A DNA stretch of 52,777 nucleotides from a virus. The stretch covers positions 1 through 52,777 of the IMG/VR virus record IMGVR_UViG_3300033273_000162; one strand, 5' to 3'. The position numbers and the translations under genes are program-made. Shown here one piece after another: positions 27,516 through 37,740 of the stretch (within the stretch, counting starts at the first letter, position 1; each line of letters opens with the position of its first letter). Under the pieces are notes generated by a model. That model ran no database searches. It was not told where the DNA came from and saw nothing but the letters and a program-made list of their open reading frames with translations.

Positions 27516-27708
27516 TTTTGATTAACTCGTGCAGTAGTGCCTTGATTTCAGAGATTTCTTCCTTCAAGTTATTTATGTCTTCTATAGCAGTGGTGAGGTT
27601 CTTTGATTTTTTCCTCGCTTCAATTGCGGAGCTATCGTTATTAATGATAGCTCCTGTGTTCATGTCTCTTACAAGACCATCATATCCTTTTACTTTCGCG
27701 AAATCCAT
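27502..27708 (-). CDS. Small coiled-coil virion protein, 68 residues
   Basis: The sequence opens MDFAKVKGYDGLVRDMNTGAI, with a short beta-type head (GLVRDMNTGAIINND) and then a coiled coil, LTTAIEDINNLKEEISEIKALLHELI (about 39-64). Very similar small proteins are encoded near the baseplate genes of many T4-like phages. The start overlaps the DUF4815-type gene stop as TAATG and its 3' end overlaps the next gene, so it is embedded in the operon. Its role is unknown; a trimeric or dimeric linker is a plausible guess. Confidence 0.7.
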   Translation of the reverse strand: MDFAKVKGYDGLVRDMNTGAIINNDSSAIEARKKSKNLTTAIEDINNLKEEISEIKALLHELIKNGNS

Positions 27709-30700
27709 TAGAAAGATGCGACTGCTCTAATGTCTTGGATCTTAGGAACGAAAGATGGATCCACCGTAGTCATTACAATCTTGATAGCAAAGGAAGAGAA
27801 CTCCTCTAGTTCAGAAACACTGTATTTTAGATCTTGGTAGGAAGATTGTTTTTCAACAATTCCCGAGATGCTATTTTCAGTTGTTGCCAATTCTAGTGTG
27901 TCTGGGAGACCAGTTTCGTTAAAGAATACCCAATCAATGTCTTCGAAGTTTTCCTGACTAGATGCCTTCTTAAACTTGTAAAGAACTTGAATGTTTGCAA
28001 TGTCTTTGACATTAGCAGTTAGATGAACATCAATAGATGTTCCTGGGTTTCCAATAACAACTTCCTTGGTTACATATTTTGCAACAGAAGAACTATTCTT
28101 GGAAGTATTTTCTGGAACAAAATCAACACCATTTGTGTAAGTAACCTTACCAACCTCAAGATAATTATTTTCTTCGTCTGGTTGATTTGGATACTTGATG
28201 AAATCTCCTACCCTGAAGATATCAGCAAGTTGGTCACTAGTGACTGCATTTCTATTATAGAAAGCAGAGTCAATGATTTTGTCAGTATAACTGTCATTAA
28301 TTGGATTTGTATCAACTCTTACGGTCAGTTCTTGTGTCTGACTGTTCCAAATAACAGTCTTACCAGTAATGATATTATCATAAGTTTCATTTAGACTCGA
28401 TGGGTTACGTGCTACAATCGTAGCGCCATCATCAATACTTGCAAAAACTTGTACTGGATTGGAATCGACACTAACATTTGTTAGAGATGCTTGGTTGCCA
28501 AGATCTACAAATTCTCCTTTTTGGAAGAACTGACTTGTCTTGACTCTTACATATACAACCTGTCCATCTACTCTAGCAACAGTACCAGATGTCTTGGAAG
28601 TTCTTCCTTGAATTGTCTGGTTTGCTTGTAGTTCAGTTCCTGCATTTCCTGCAAGTTCGAATTGATATAGTGGGTAGAACTCAATAACTTGATCTCTTCT
28701 GCCAAATCTATTTTCTGTACCAGATGCATTCTCAACTCTGTTAGAAACAGTCTTGACAGAAGCACTAGACAAATCAATGATTGGAGACAGATTAGAAGAT
28801 GTGGAAGATAGTTTTAGTTTATATGTTAGAGAAGAACTAATATTATTAAGAGTTTCGTTAATATCAGAAGCAACTAGTTTCTGATTTGTGAAATAATGTG
28901 GTTCATTTAAGAAGGTCTTCTCATACTCTGTTTGAGAATAAGAATTGTAGTTAGTTGTGCTAGAATCAACTGGAATTACATTAGTTGTTTTCACAGAAAC
29001 ATCTAGTTTTGTTCCAGCAAATGTTAGGTAATGGACCTGTGGATATAGAGTTTCAAACTTTCTGTTATATGTTGCATATACAGAAGTTCCACCACCAATA
29101 GCATTTCCAGCTGCCTGAGATGGAGATACAATATTATAGTAGTCAATACCAGAGTTTGTAACTTCAAACAGATTGCTATTGATAGTTGCTGCTGTAATAC
29201 CACCAGTCTCTAATGCAGTTCTAAAGAACACATAAGATTTTCCACCATCTTCAAATCCGTTGTCTCTGTGGTTGATCTTCACAATCGCGTTGTTATTCTT
29301 AAACAACTTAGATGTGGATGCAGAGTTAGAAGATGCGTTAGTTTCAATTGGATTTGCACCCAAGAGTTCGTAACCAAGACTATCATTCTTGATAAGAAGT
29401 TCTGCAGATCTTGTAATATCAAATTCTGCACGATACATCTTGAACTTAAGATCTTCAAAGATATCTTCTGTCCAACTCTCTGTATTCTGTGAGCGATATA
29501 CCGAACCAAGAGATGGTTGAGTTGTAATAACAGTGCTAGTAGCAATGTCTGTCTCACCAAGTCTAGATACCCACAGTTGATAATCAGTAGAATCGGTTTC
29601 TACTACGAGAGCATACTCTGTATCATTCTGTAGATATACTGGATAATCGAACGCAAAGTGTGTAGGCGTGGTAGAATTAGTTACCTCACCTGCATCAGTT
29701 GCTACACCCATTCTAACTGCTGGTGTATCAATCTCAATAAATGTTTGGATTTCACATCCACCAGCGCCGTTTCCAACGCCTTTAACGACCACAGAAGGTG
29801 CTTCGGTGTAACCAAAACCACTTAGTGATACTTCAGCGTTGTAAATTTTACCACCAGAAACACTAATGCTCGCAGTAGCACTCGCGCCACCAGGAAGTTG
29901 AGGACTTTCGATAGTTAGAATTGCACTATCATAGTTGAGACCTGGGTTGGTAACTCTAATATCAGATACCTTTCCACTGTCTTTTGCAATAGAAAGTACA
30001 AGACTTGTATTGTCGCGAGCATTTGCTTCGGTGACAGATGGAATAATTAGATCTTCGTTTTGTACAAACGATTTTCCATTGTGGTTGCTCAACACTACAG
30101 TATAAACTTGCTCATTTGTTAGACTGTACTTACCAGAAGCAGTAGCAACTAGTTCTACATTGTTCTTATCAAAGATCTTGAGAATAGGACCAGATGCAGC
30201 AGAAGAAGCACCTGTTACACTTTCTCCTTGATATACAGCAACATTACCGCTAGCAAAACACTTAAGGAAAGTATTTGGCGATAGTGTTTTTTCACTTCCA
30301 GGAACAATGTTCTTCGCTGGTTTTTCAGCATCAACATTTGAAATGTATGCCTTGACTGGAATATTTGTACTCTTCTTAGAGAAAAAGAGATCTACGCCAG
30401 TTACAAAACATCCACCCTCTAGGTTTTCGACCTTAAATGTTTGTGCTAGAGGATTAGGTCTAATAGGATTATCAGTGTTGCTCTCAATTAACTGAACACC
30501 TTCATTAGACTTGAAGTAAGATGGTTTTGTGGATACAATGCTAGCAGGATTCTCTGGGAGGAGACCTGTAGCATAATACTTAACTTCGGTGTAACTATCT
30601 ACTTCTTCTTTAGGAGCATTGGTTGGACTAGAAGTAAATCTGAATGTCAAGATTCCAGAAGTAATAGAAACTTCTTCTGCAGAAGTGTCATACGCTACTG

Positions 30701-33700
30701 TATTGATATCTCCAGTCCATGTAGTATTCTCTAGAGGTGGAAGACCAGCAGGTACGATAATCAAACCACTAGCATTTCCATATTCATCAGTGGTGATTTC
30801 ACCATTGAAGGCAGATAGAGAGTTTCCAGCGATTCCAGTGAATCTCAAGTCTGGATTTACCCAACGGTTAATATCTCTTCCTTCCAAGAAGACATACATT
30901 CTTGTGTTAGGTTTCATTCTGCGAATGACATATCTAACAGGAATGCTTCTAGCAAAGAATGCCAACGAAGTGGATACTAGACTCTCGCCTACAGACTTGG
31001 TTGGAACACCTTTACCTACCTCATTGTTTTGAGGACTGATGTTTGAAGAACTGGAGACAGATGCACTAGAAACAGAAGTAACTGCTTGCTGTGTATTAAC
31101 TTCTCCTAGCGAATTAATCGAAGTGAAAGATGTAGAAGTTCCTACCCAATTGACTACAAAGGAATTGTAGAGACTGGAGAAACTCTCTTTTACATCATCT
31201 TTTGCAAGGAAAATATTGAAGAGACTTGTATTAGTATCAACAACGATTGGTTCTTCGCTTTGGTCATACCAGTGATCGATAGATGGGGATACTTCTCCGT
31301 CTCCAACATACTGAAGTACAACAAATGGATTTGGATTTAGTGTCTTAGAAGCAAAATCGTTACCGAGTAAAGATAGTGGGGAGTATGGTAGAGTTACCAT
31401 ATTACCAGACTTCTTATATCCAGAAACAGATCTCTGATCTTCCCTTACATTTACTTCTTTTAGATTTACAGAATCTTCTTTTGCTTGTGGGCGCAGAACA
31501 GACTGCTGACTATCTACAGAACACTTATAATCCAAGGAAGATAGATTGCCAACTTTATGTGCTTCGAAGTTATCAACGAAGAAACCAGACTTAAACCTAT
31601 CAAGACCAATTTCATCTTTGACTTGCATGTTTAGAGCTTGTTGCTCCAGAATGCTGAGTGTGGTATAGTATTCGAGACGTTCGATACGCTTCTCCAACTT
31701 ACCAATGTCGCGCATTGTGTAGCGACGATTATCGACAGGAGTAATTCTTACGTCTTTAGTTGTCTTTGTAAATGCTGGAATATATGCATAGAACAAAGGA
31801 ACAGCGTCATCAATAGGATCTGGTTTAGATGGGTTGAGGGAAGAGTTACCTTCCTTGACGATAAAGTTTCCTTTCTTGTCGAGGAAAACACCATCAATAC
31901 GATCCAAATACTGAACTTGACTAAACGAGAATGTGTATTCTAGTCCTTGGTCTGGAGCAGGAGTGCTAGCAACAACTGCACCAGGACCAGAGAAAGATCC
32001 TCCAGTTACTTCTAAAGAAGACTTATTCAAGAAACCTGGGATAATAGAATTGCTATCAACAACAGGACGGAAATCAATAACATTCTTGAGTTCTAGATTT
32101 CCATGCACAGAAGAGTTGAAAGATGGAATTTCATCTTCGGGAACACCTGCTTCATGTAGATAACTGTCGATAGTACAGAAGTCACCCTGTGACTGTACAA
32201 AGTAATCAAAAGCAATTAGAAGTTGTCCTGTAGATGGTTCGAATCCTGGTTTCAACACGATTCTTGAGACATCATAAATTGTGTCTCTTTGACCATTATC
32301 AAACGTATATCTAGAAGTTACATCTGTACCAGAAACTAGATTACCAGCAGTATCAACAGAAGGTGGTTGAGAAGATGTTCCTTCATACACATACTTCAGT
32401 TTAAATGCATCTGTGTAAGATAGAGTTTCGACTACCTCACTATCATAATCAGTTCCTCTAAATGGAATAATACGATCACCAGCAGAAGCAATAACAATTC
32501 TCTTGTTTCTTACAACTGTCTTGAGTCTTGGTTTTGCGTTGGAAACTTCCAATGTAGCAGTAAGTTTCAACTTTGGATATGTTCCATTAGCAGGAACAGT
32601 TCCAAAATAAGTCGAAGGTAGTTGCAGACTGATACTACCAGAAGTCAAACCACTTGCAGTATCAGTAGAAGAAGAAATCTCAACTGCATCTTCTGCAACA
32701 TATACAATGTCTCCCTTGGAGATGTTTGGTGCATCTCCTGGGTCTATAACTGTAATAATATAATTTTCTTCAGTAAATCTAGCAAACCTTTGTGTTCCAA
32801 ATGGAAGTTGTGCAGCAAAAGTAATACTTCCACCTGCAGCAGCTGCAGTAGTTACGAAATCTCTACGGAAGTAATACTTGATCTTAGTATCATCACCACC
32901 AGCAGAAAGTTTAGATACTTGCTTGCTTCCTGTTGGGAACAAGAGAGTACCAGAGTTTGTATTAATAACTCTTGGTCTTAGTCTTACAAGACTAGTATTG
33001 GTTACGTCTCCAGGAAGCGCGGTGTCTAGATAAATTCTTGTCTTAGACGATCCTTGCTGTCTAGTTGCATACTGAACAATTGCTCTAACAAGATTATTCG
33101 AGTCATCAGAGAACTGAATAAGATCTCCTTGCTGTAGCAAGATAGATGCATCTGCACTAAAACTAGTGGATTCAATAAATTTACTTCCTTGAGAACCAAA
33201 GAATGTAAAACTGGTGACAGACTTAATTTCAGAGTATGTCTGACTATCAACTACAACATCAGCAGAGAAAGTATTTGCGTTTCCAGAACCATATGTGCAA
33301 CCAACAGACTTCACATTTTGTGGGGTGTATGTTGTTACTGTATTTCTAAACAGTACAGGAACAACTGCAGCTGCAGAGTTTGGAGTAGATGCACCTTCTG
33401 GTTGCTGTACAGTAATAGCAGGAGGTGCTGCATACTCAAGACTTACTGCTCTTCTATTACTAATAGTAGCATTATAGATTCTACCTTCATTTGTTCTTCC
33501 AATAGCAATCTTAGAACCATCGAACTCTAGTCCATTGATGAGAAGAGTTGTTCCCTCTGCATATCCAAGTCCTCTATTCTGAACAACAAAGTGAGAAATA
33601 GTATTATCTTTTGCAATCTTTACAGTGTTTCCATTCTCATCTCTAATTGTCTCACCAGATTTAAATTTACCAGAGAGAGTTTTTACAAATAAGATTTTTC

Positions 33701-35804
33701 CTGTTGTGTATGAACCAGTAGAAGATCCTTCGACTACACCATATGCAGAACTATCAATACCAAAGACATAAGAACCTTCGTCAAAAGCATTGGTTCCAGA
33801 TGGTACAGATTCTAGAATAATTCTAGTGAAGAACTGTGGATCAAAATAAGAGTAACCAAAAGTGGTATTATAAGCACTGGTTCCTGCCTCTAGGCGTCCT
33901 TTCGATAGAATTACATCGGAATCGGAATTAAATCCAGGTCCTCTGTTTTGTAGGAAGAAATTACTTGGTTTTGTTTTACCAATAACAGGTGTAATCGTGT
34001 CAGAATAATCTACAATGAAACCAAATTCATTAGAGTTTGTGCTAGCATCCGCTTCACTCAAGAAAATTCTTCTTTTATACTCATTGTCAGAAAGATCATA
34101 TTCAAGTAGAAGTTGCTCTAATTCATTCTTAGGTCCATATACAGTGAGTTCTAAGAATTGAACAGATTCAGATGGGTTGATTAGTGGTTTATTTGTTGTA
34201 GCAAAAGATAGAGTTTTGAAACTTCCAATAGCAGTTGGATTTCCCAATTCACTTCTAGTCTTAATAAAGAAGAGTTCTCCAAACTGAGTTTGGAATGTGG
34301 CATCTGTTACAGCACCAATTAGAGTAACTGGATTTGTAATTTGTAATGTAATAGTTCTAATGCCATCATCTGCAGTGAAGATTTTTCCTCTTCTATCAAT
34401 CGTCTGTCTATGATCTGTAGATAACTCAGTATTGTTTAAACCAATAGATCCATCATTAAATGTAGAATATACAAATACATCTGGATATGCAGTAAGGTCA
34501 GATCCTTCTTTGTTTAGAGGAACACTACCAAATACATTAGTTACACTATAGGTAGGAAGACCTTTGCTCTTAAGATTTACATTATCACTGGAGAGACTTT
34601 CTCTTGCTTTATTAATTTCTAGATATTTGGTCTCTTTATTTACAATTTCATATCCTTTTACATATGCTTTACCAGGACCAATGCTGGCAACCATTTTTCT
34701 AGCAGACTCTTCTGCTGTGTATCCATTATAACGACCAAATTCATCAGCACCATATAGACCTTTATTACCGTCTTTTTGTGCCCACTCTCTGACATCAACA
34801 GAGAAATTATCTACAACATAATCTCCACTCTCATCAAATGTTCTTCTTGCGAGAGTTTGCTCTAGAACACTAAAGTCTGTTCCTTGAATTTTTCTTTGAA
34901 TAACACCCTTCGATACTGTTAAGAGTTGAATGAAATTCTTATCAGTAATAGCACCTAGTGCAAACTCTTTTAGTTCTAAAGAAATCTTAAGTCTATGTGC
35001 TCCAGGTGCAGTGTAGTTGCTGGAACCAATAGAATTATCATATAAACTTGCTTCTGCTTCTGGAGTTACAATTTCTTCTTTGATTGTAAATCCAACTTTT
35101 GCGGAAGGTTTATTGTAATATTCGTCGATAACGAGGAGTTCTTCGTCATTGCGAACAAAATAACCATTGACAAAATAGATACCTTCTTCTACTTTTACAG
35201 CAGATCCATATCCCATTGCTGGACTTTCTAGAGATGTGGTTTCTCCTGTGTCAGGATCTGTTACTTCAATGCTAGTAGGTAGAACACTGCCATCAGTACC
35301 AACAACTAGAAGTGGTGTATTGACACCATTTACTACTTCTAGAGTTTCACCTTGACGGAATCTTGGTTCTGTATTAGAATTACCACTGTTAATGTAATTA
35401 ACAAATAGCGTATCTGCGGAGTCTCCAGTCGCTAACTTTGTTGCTAGGATGGTAGCAGTAACACCAGATGTAAGACCATTTAGCTGCTGTCCTACTAATT
35501 GACTGATGTCATACTTCTTATAAACAATATCGTCTCCTTCCGAGACAGCAACCTCAGAAACAGACGACAGTTTAACGTAATCTAATTTTGTATTGAGACC
35601 AACTTCACCAGGAATTACAAGTTCTCCCTGCTTGAAAGCATACTTACCAAAGCTTTCAATTTGATTTTGGAGAATTGATTGTACCTGAGTTAATTCCCTA
35701 CTTTGGATAGAGTATCCAGGACGGAATAGAATCTTATAAAAATTCTTACTCGCGTCAAAGTCCTCGTAATAAGGATTTACATTTAGGTTAGTCTTCTGTG
35801 GCAT
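27708..35804 (-). CDS. DUF4815-type giant virion protein, 2698 residues
   Basis: The N-terminus MPQKTNLNVNPYYEDFDASKNFYKILFRPGYSIQSRELTQ is the hallmark head of DUF4815-type phage structural proteins, which occur at the gp9/gp10 position after gp8 in T4-like cyanophages. A long beta-rich body follows. It includes GxGY repeats near residues 1950-2030 (NPGLNYDSAILTIESP, GFGYTEAPSVVVKG). It is far larger than T4 gp9 or gp10 and shows no detectable match to either, so I call it a structural protein rather than gp10. Its ribosome-binding site GGAG lies in a strong leader hairpin (35808-35851). It probably anchors or extends the baseplate fibre system. Confidence 0.75.
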   Translation of the reverse strand: MPQKTNLNVNPYYEDFDASKNFYKILFRPGYSIQSRELTQVQSILQNQIESFGKYAFKQGELVIPGEVGLNTKLDYVKLSSVSEVAVSEGDDIVYKKYDISQLVGQQLNGLTSGVTATILATKLATGDSADTLFVNYINSGNSNTEPRFRQGETLEVVNGVNTPLLVVGTDGSVLPTSIEVTDPDTGETTSLESPAMGYGSAVKVEEGIYFVNGYFVRNDEELLVIDEYYNKPSAKVGFTIKEEIVTPEAEASLYDNSIGSSNYTAPGAHRLKISLELKEFALGAITDKNFIQLLTVSKGVIQRKIQGTDFSVLEQTLARRTFDESGDYVVDNFSVDVREWAQKDGNKGLYGADEFGRYNGYTAEESARKMVASIGPGKAYVKGYEIVNKETKYLEINKARESLSSDNVNLKSKGLPTYSVTNVFGSVPLNKEGSDLTAYPDVFVYSTFNDGSIGLNNTELSTDHRQTIDRRGKIFTADDGIRTITLQITNPVTLIGAVTDATFQTQFGELFFIKTRSELGNPTAIGSFKTLSFATTNKPLINPSESVQFLELTVYGPKNELEQLLLEYDLSDNEYKRRIFLSEADASTNSNEFGFIVDYSDTITPVIGKTKPSNFFLQNRGPGFNSDSDVILSKGRLEAGTSAYNTTFGYSYFDPQFFTRIILESVPSGTNAFDEGSYVFGIDSSAYGVVEGSSTGSYTTGKILFVKTLSGKFKSGETIRDENGNTVKIAKDNTISHFVVQNRGLGYAEGTTLLINGLEFDGSKIAIGRTNEGRIYNATISNRRAVSLEYAAPPAITVQQPEGASTPNSAAAVVPVLFRNTVTTYTPQNVKSVGCTYGSGNANTFSADVVVDSQTYSEIKSVTSFTFFGSQGSKFIESTSFSADASILLQQGDLIQFSDDSNNLVRAIVQYATRQQGSSKTRIYLDTALPGDVTNTSLVRLRPRVINTNSGTLLFPTGSKQVSKLSAGGDDTKIKYYFRRDFVTTAAAAGGSITFAAQLPFGTQRFARFTEENYIITVIDPGDAPNISKGDIVYVAEDAVEISSSTDTASGLTSGSISLQLPSTYFGTVPANGTYPKLKLTATLEVSNAKPRLKTVVRNKRIVIASAGDRIIPFRGTDYDSEVVETLSYTDAFKLKYVYEGTSSQPPSVDTAGNLVSGTDVTSRYTFDNGQRDTIYDVSRIVLKPGFEPSTGQLLIAFDYFVQSQGDFCTIDSYLHEAGVPEDEIPSFNSSVHGNLELKNVIDFRPVVDSNSIIPGFLNKSSLEVTGGSFSGPGAVVASTPAPDQGLEYTFSFSQVQYLDRIDGVFLDKKGNFIVKEGNSSLNPSKPDPIDDAVPLFYAYIPAFTKTTKDVRITPVDNRRYTMRDIGKLEKRIERLEYYTTLSILEQQALNMQVKDEIGLDRFKSGFFVDNFEAHKVGNLSSLDYKCSVDSQQSVLRPQAKEDSVNLKEVNVREDQRSVSGYKKSGNMVTLPYSPLSLLGNDFASKTLNPNPFVVLQYVGDGEVSPSIDHWYDQSEEPIVVDTNTSLFNIFLAKDDVKESFSSLYNSFVVNWVGTSTSFTSINSLGEVNTQQAVTSVSSASVSSSSNISPQNNEVGKGVPTKSVGESLVSTSLAFFARSIPVRYVIRRMKPNTRMYVFLEGRDINRWVNPDLRFTGIAGNSLSAFNGEITTDEYGNASGLIIVPAGLPPLENTTWTGDINTVAYDTSAEEVSITSGILTFRFTSSPTNAPKEEVDSYTEVKYYATGLLPENPASIVSTKPSYFKSNEGVQLIESNTDNPIRPNPLAQTFKVENLEGGCFVTGVDLFFSKKSTNIPVKAYISNVDAEKPAKNIVPGSEKTLSPNTFLKCFASGNVAVYQGESVTGASSAASGPILKIFDKNNVELVATASGKYSLTNEQVYTVVLSNHNGKSFVQNEDLIIPSVTEANARDNTSLVLSIAKDSGKVSDIRVTNPGLNYDSAILTIESPQLPGGASATASISVSGGKIYNAEVSLSGFGYTEAPSVVVKGVGNGAGGCEIQTFIEIDTPAVRMGVATDAGEVTNSTTPTHFAFDYPVYLQNDTEYALVVETDSTDYQLWVSRLGETDIATSTVITTQPSLGSVYRSQNTESWTEDIFEDLKFKMYRAEFDITRSAELLIKNDSLGYELLGANPIETNASSNSASTSKLFKNNNAIVKINHRDNGFEDGGKSYVFFRTALETGGITAATINSNLFEVTNSGIDYYNIVSPSQAAGNAIGGGTSVYATYNRKFETLYPQVHYLTFAGTKLDVSVKTTNVIPVDSSTTNYNSYSQTEYEKTFLNEPHYFTNQKLVASDINETLNNISSSLTYKLKLSSTSSNLSPIIDLSSASVKTVSNRVENASGTENRFGRRDQVIEFYPLYQFELAGNAGTELQANQTIQGRTSKTSGTVARVDGQVVYVRVKTSQFFQKGEFVDLGNQASLTNVSVDSNPVQVFASIDDGATIVARNPSSLNETYDNIITGKTVIWNSQTQELTVRVDTNPINDSYTDKIIDSAFYNRNAVTSDQLADIFRVGDFIKYPNQPDEENNYLEVGKVTYTNGVDFVPENTSKNSSSVAKYVTKEVVIGNPGTSIDVHLTANVKDIANIQVLYKFKKASSQENFEDIDWVFFNETGLPDTLELATTENSISGIVEKQSSYQDLKYSVSELEEFSSFAIKIVMTTVDPSFVPKIQDIRAVASF

Positions 35805-35807
35805 TGT

Positions 35808-35851
35808 ACTCCGCCAAATACTAGTATCTAGTCCCTAGTATTTAGCGGAGT
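35808..35851 (-). promoter_or_regulatory. 17-bp leader hairpin burying the RBS of the DUF4815-type gene
   Basis: The two 17-base arms (35851-35835 and 35824-35808) pair fully apart from one T-G wobble, around a 10-base loop. The 3' arm includes GGCGGAGT, the only Shine-Dalgarno sequence, three bases before the ATG. The 5' arm contains the late-promoter-like CTAAATA. No T-run follows on the minus strand, so it is not an intrinsic terminator. Confidence 0.8.
35839..35845 (-). promoter_or_regulatory. Late-promoter-like CTAAATA in the 5' arm of the hairpin
   Basis: If used as a T4-type late promoter, transcription would start about six bases downstream, inside the loop, so the mRNA would lack the 5' arm and the Shine-Dalgarno sequence would be free. 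The element is one mismatch from the late consensus. Confidence 0.4.
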
Positions 35852-35861
35852 AAAAAAGAAA

Positions 35862-37682
35862 TCAGAACTCGATTACAAGCTTGATATCTTCGATTTGGTC
35901 AGGAGCGCGAGTGATGAGACGACGGTTCTCAATATAGATTACTTCACCAGAGTTATTTTCGATTTCTGGATTAGCAAGACCAGCAGTAAATGTCGAACCA
36001 AGAAGTGTCGAAGCGTATGCAACGTCACATAGACCTGCTGCAGCAGAAGACTCTCCGCTGATTGCGTTAGAACCACTGCTCTCGAATGCTCTTACAACAC
36101 CCTGATCAGTGTGTGCATCATTTGTCTGGATGTACTTAAGAACACCAGATGTAGTAGAACCACTGTCAAGAGTCCAAGAAACAACAGTTCCTTTTGCAGT
36201 ACCACCAGTTACGGTTTGGGTGATGGTTTCATCTACAGAGTAATCTGCAGAACCACCATTCAGATTAACTTTAATTGCCTTGAGACCAGAAAGAGTGTCT
36301 GCGGTGGAGAATGTTGTGGTTCCCCAATCATATGGATCAGCAATAATACCAATACGACGGAAATCGTTATCTACAGGGAAGTCACCAGAACCTTCTGCAT
36401 AGGTTAGGCGAATGTTTGTCATTACGCGCTTACCATTTAGTTCTTCTTCGTGATCAGAACCATGACCACCCTCTGGAGGTAGAACAATCTCAATTGCTCC
36501 AGTAGCACCAGATGCAGTGGTAACACCTGTGCTCAAAGAACTATCAGAGAACAAGTTACCATTACCAAGGAGAACGTTAGCATAAGTATAACCCGATCCA
36601 CGAGACTGAATGCTTGCAGAAGTGATTGTACCAGAACCATTTGTTACTAGTTGTACAACACCGCCTGTTCCATCACCTTTAATTCCAGTATAAAGAGTTT
36701 GGGAAGCAGGGAGACCTGCACCAGCATCTTCAATTAGAGCAACATCACATGCACCAGCAACTGCTGCTGCTACTACATTAGTTCTGGTTTGGTTGCTTGG
36801 AAGAACAATTGGCATGAAGTCCGAAGAAAGGAACTTCAGAACATCATCGGTTGGGATGGTGTACATATATTTCCAAATGTAACCAGCGCCAGTTGATTCA
36901 GTGTAGAGACCAGTACCAGCATCGTAGTTAGCACCACCAACACTTGGTTCTTCGGTTGCGTTTTGACCAGTGCTGTTAGAAGGATCTTCGCCATTGTAGA
37001 GGCACTTGAAGACTTCATACTGAGAGTTCATTACATAGAACTTAGCATCAGCAATAGTGGTTGCACCTGTTGCGGTTTGCTTACCGATCTGACCGCCGCC
37101 ACCAGGGGTAGCAGAGTAATCAGGTTTCCACATGTCAAACTTAGGATTAGCAACTAGGTTCCAGTTGTAACGGCGGATGACGGTTCTTGCGTATGCACTA
37201 GTGATACGCTTTGCTGCGATTAGTTCGTCATAGAGAGAAATCTTTTCTCTTTGGTTATCAATTGGAATAGGGGGAATATCCTCAGTTGCATAACGATAAA
37301 CGCCAGACTTAGCAGTAGCACCTGTGTCGGATCCACCAGAACCACCAGTGCGGCACTTAAGATCGGTTCCTAGAGCAGGAGCAGAATTAACACCATTGCT
37401 GCCAAAAACGTCGGTCAGGAGGAGGGCACTATCATAAACAGCAGCAATCGTGGCGCGGAAAGCAGTGGAACCATATGTTCCCACATATACTTCATTGCCA
37501 ACTGTAAATGCGGTAGAACCTTTAGAATAGATTTCTAGGTATGCTCTCCAAGGTTGTGGACGACCCACAAAGAAGTACATTCTAGAACGCTCTGCACTGG
37601 TGTCAGTTGCACCTTCCGTTAGAGACTCTAGGAATTGTTTCGCGTTAAAAATACGAAACTTATCAGAAATAATAGCAGCCAT
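35862..37682 (-). CDS. 8: Baseplate wedge protein gp8
   Basis: The 606-residue protein has the N-terminal SDKFRIFNAKQF and FFVGRPQPWR expected of gp8 (T4: VTSKFR, ITFGRSEPW). Its C-terminus GEVIYIENRRLITRAPDQ closely parallels T4 gp8 GEMIYMENRPPIIMAMDQ. In T4, gp8 dimers join gp7 and gp10 in the baseplate wedge. T4 gp8 is 334 residues; the extra length here is in the middle, including a GSGYTYANVLLGNG GxGY repeat (about 360-375), which may add an outer face. A tandem late promoter precedes it. Position after gp7 matches T4 order. Confidence 0.9.
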   Translation of the reverse strand: MAAIISDKFRIFNAKQFLESLTEGATDTSAERSRMYFFVGRPQPWRAYLEIYSKGSTAFTVGNEVYVGTYGSTAFRATIAAVYDSALLLTDVFGSNGVNSAPALGTDLKCRTGGSGGSDTGATAKSGVYRYATEDIPPIPIDNQREKISLYDELIAAKRITSAYARTVIRRYNWNLVANPKFDMWKPDYSATPGGGGQIGKQTATGATTIADAKFYVMNSQYEVFKCLYNGEDPSNSTGQNATEEPSVGGANYDAGTGLYTESTGAGYIWKYMYTIPTDDVLKFLSSDFMPIVLPSNQTRTNVVAAAVAGACDVALIEDAGAGLPASQTLYTGIKGDGTGGVVQLVTNGSGTITSASIQSRGSGYTYANVLLGNGNLFSDSSLSTGVTTASGATGAIEIVLPPEGGHGSDHEEELNGKRVMTNIRLTYAEGSGDFPVDNDFRRIGIIADPYDWGTTTFSTADTLSGLKAIKVNLNGGSADYSVDETITQTVTGGTAKGTVVSWTLDSGSTTSGVLKYIQTNDAHTDQGVVRAFESSGSNAISGESSAAAGLCDVAYASTLLGSTFTAGLANPEIENNSGEVIYIENRRLITRAPDQIEDIKLVIEF

Positions 37683-37719
37683 GGGTTTCTTTGTCCGACG
37701 TTGTAATTTGTGCCTGAGT

Positions 37720-37733
37720 TATTTATATTTATA
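37720..37733 (-). promoter_or_regulatory. Tandem overlapping T4 late promoters before gp8
   Basis: The minus strand reads TATAAATATAAATA, two exact late-promoter octamers overlapping by two bases, 37-50 bases upstream of the gp8 ATG. The gap between gp7 and gp8 is 58 bases, long for this region. Confidence 0.75.
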
Positions 37734-37740
37734 GCAATAT

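Noticed and set aside
27708-35804. Naming the DUF4815-type gene gp9 or gp10
   Set aside because: Only its position after gp8 supports this; no T4 gp9 or gp10 motif can be seen in the sequence.
35808-35851. Hairpin as an intrinsic terminator
   Set aside because: On the minus strand no T-run follows the stem; the A/T run is on the 5' side, so a role at the ribosome-binding site is more likely.
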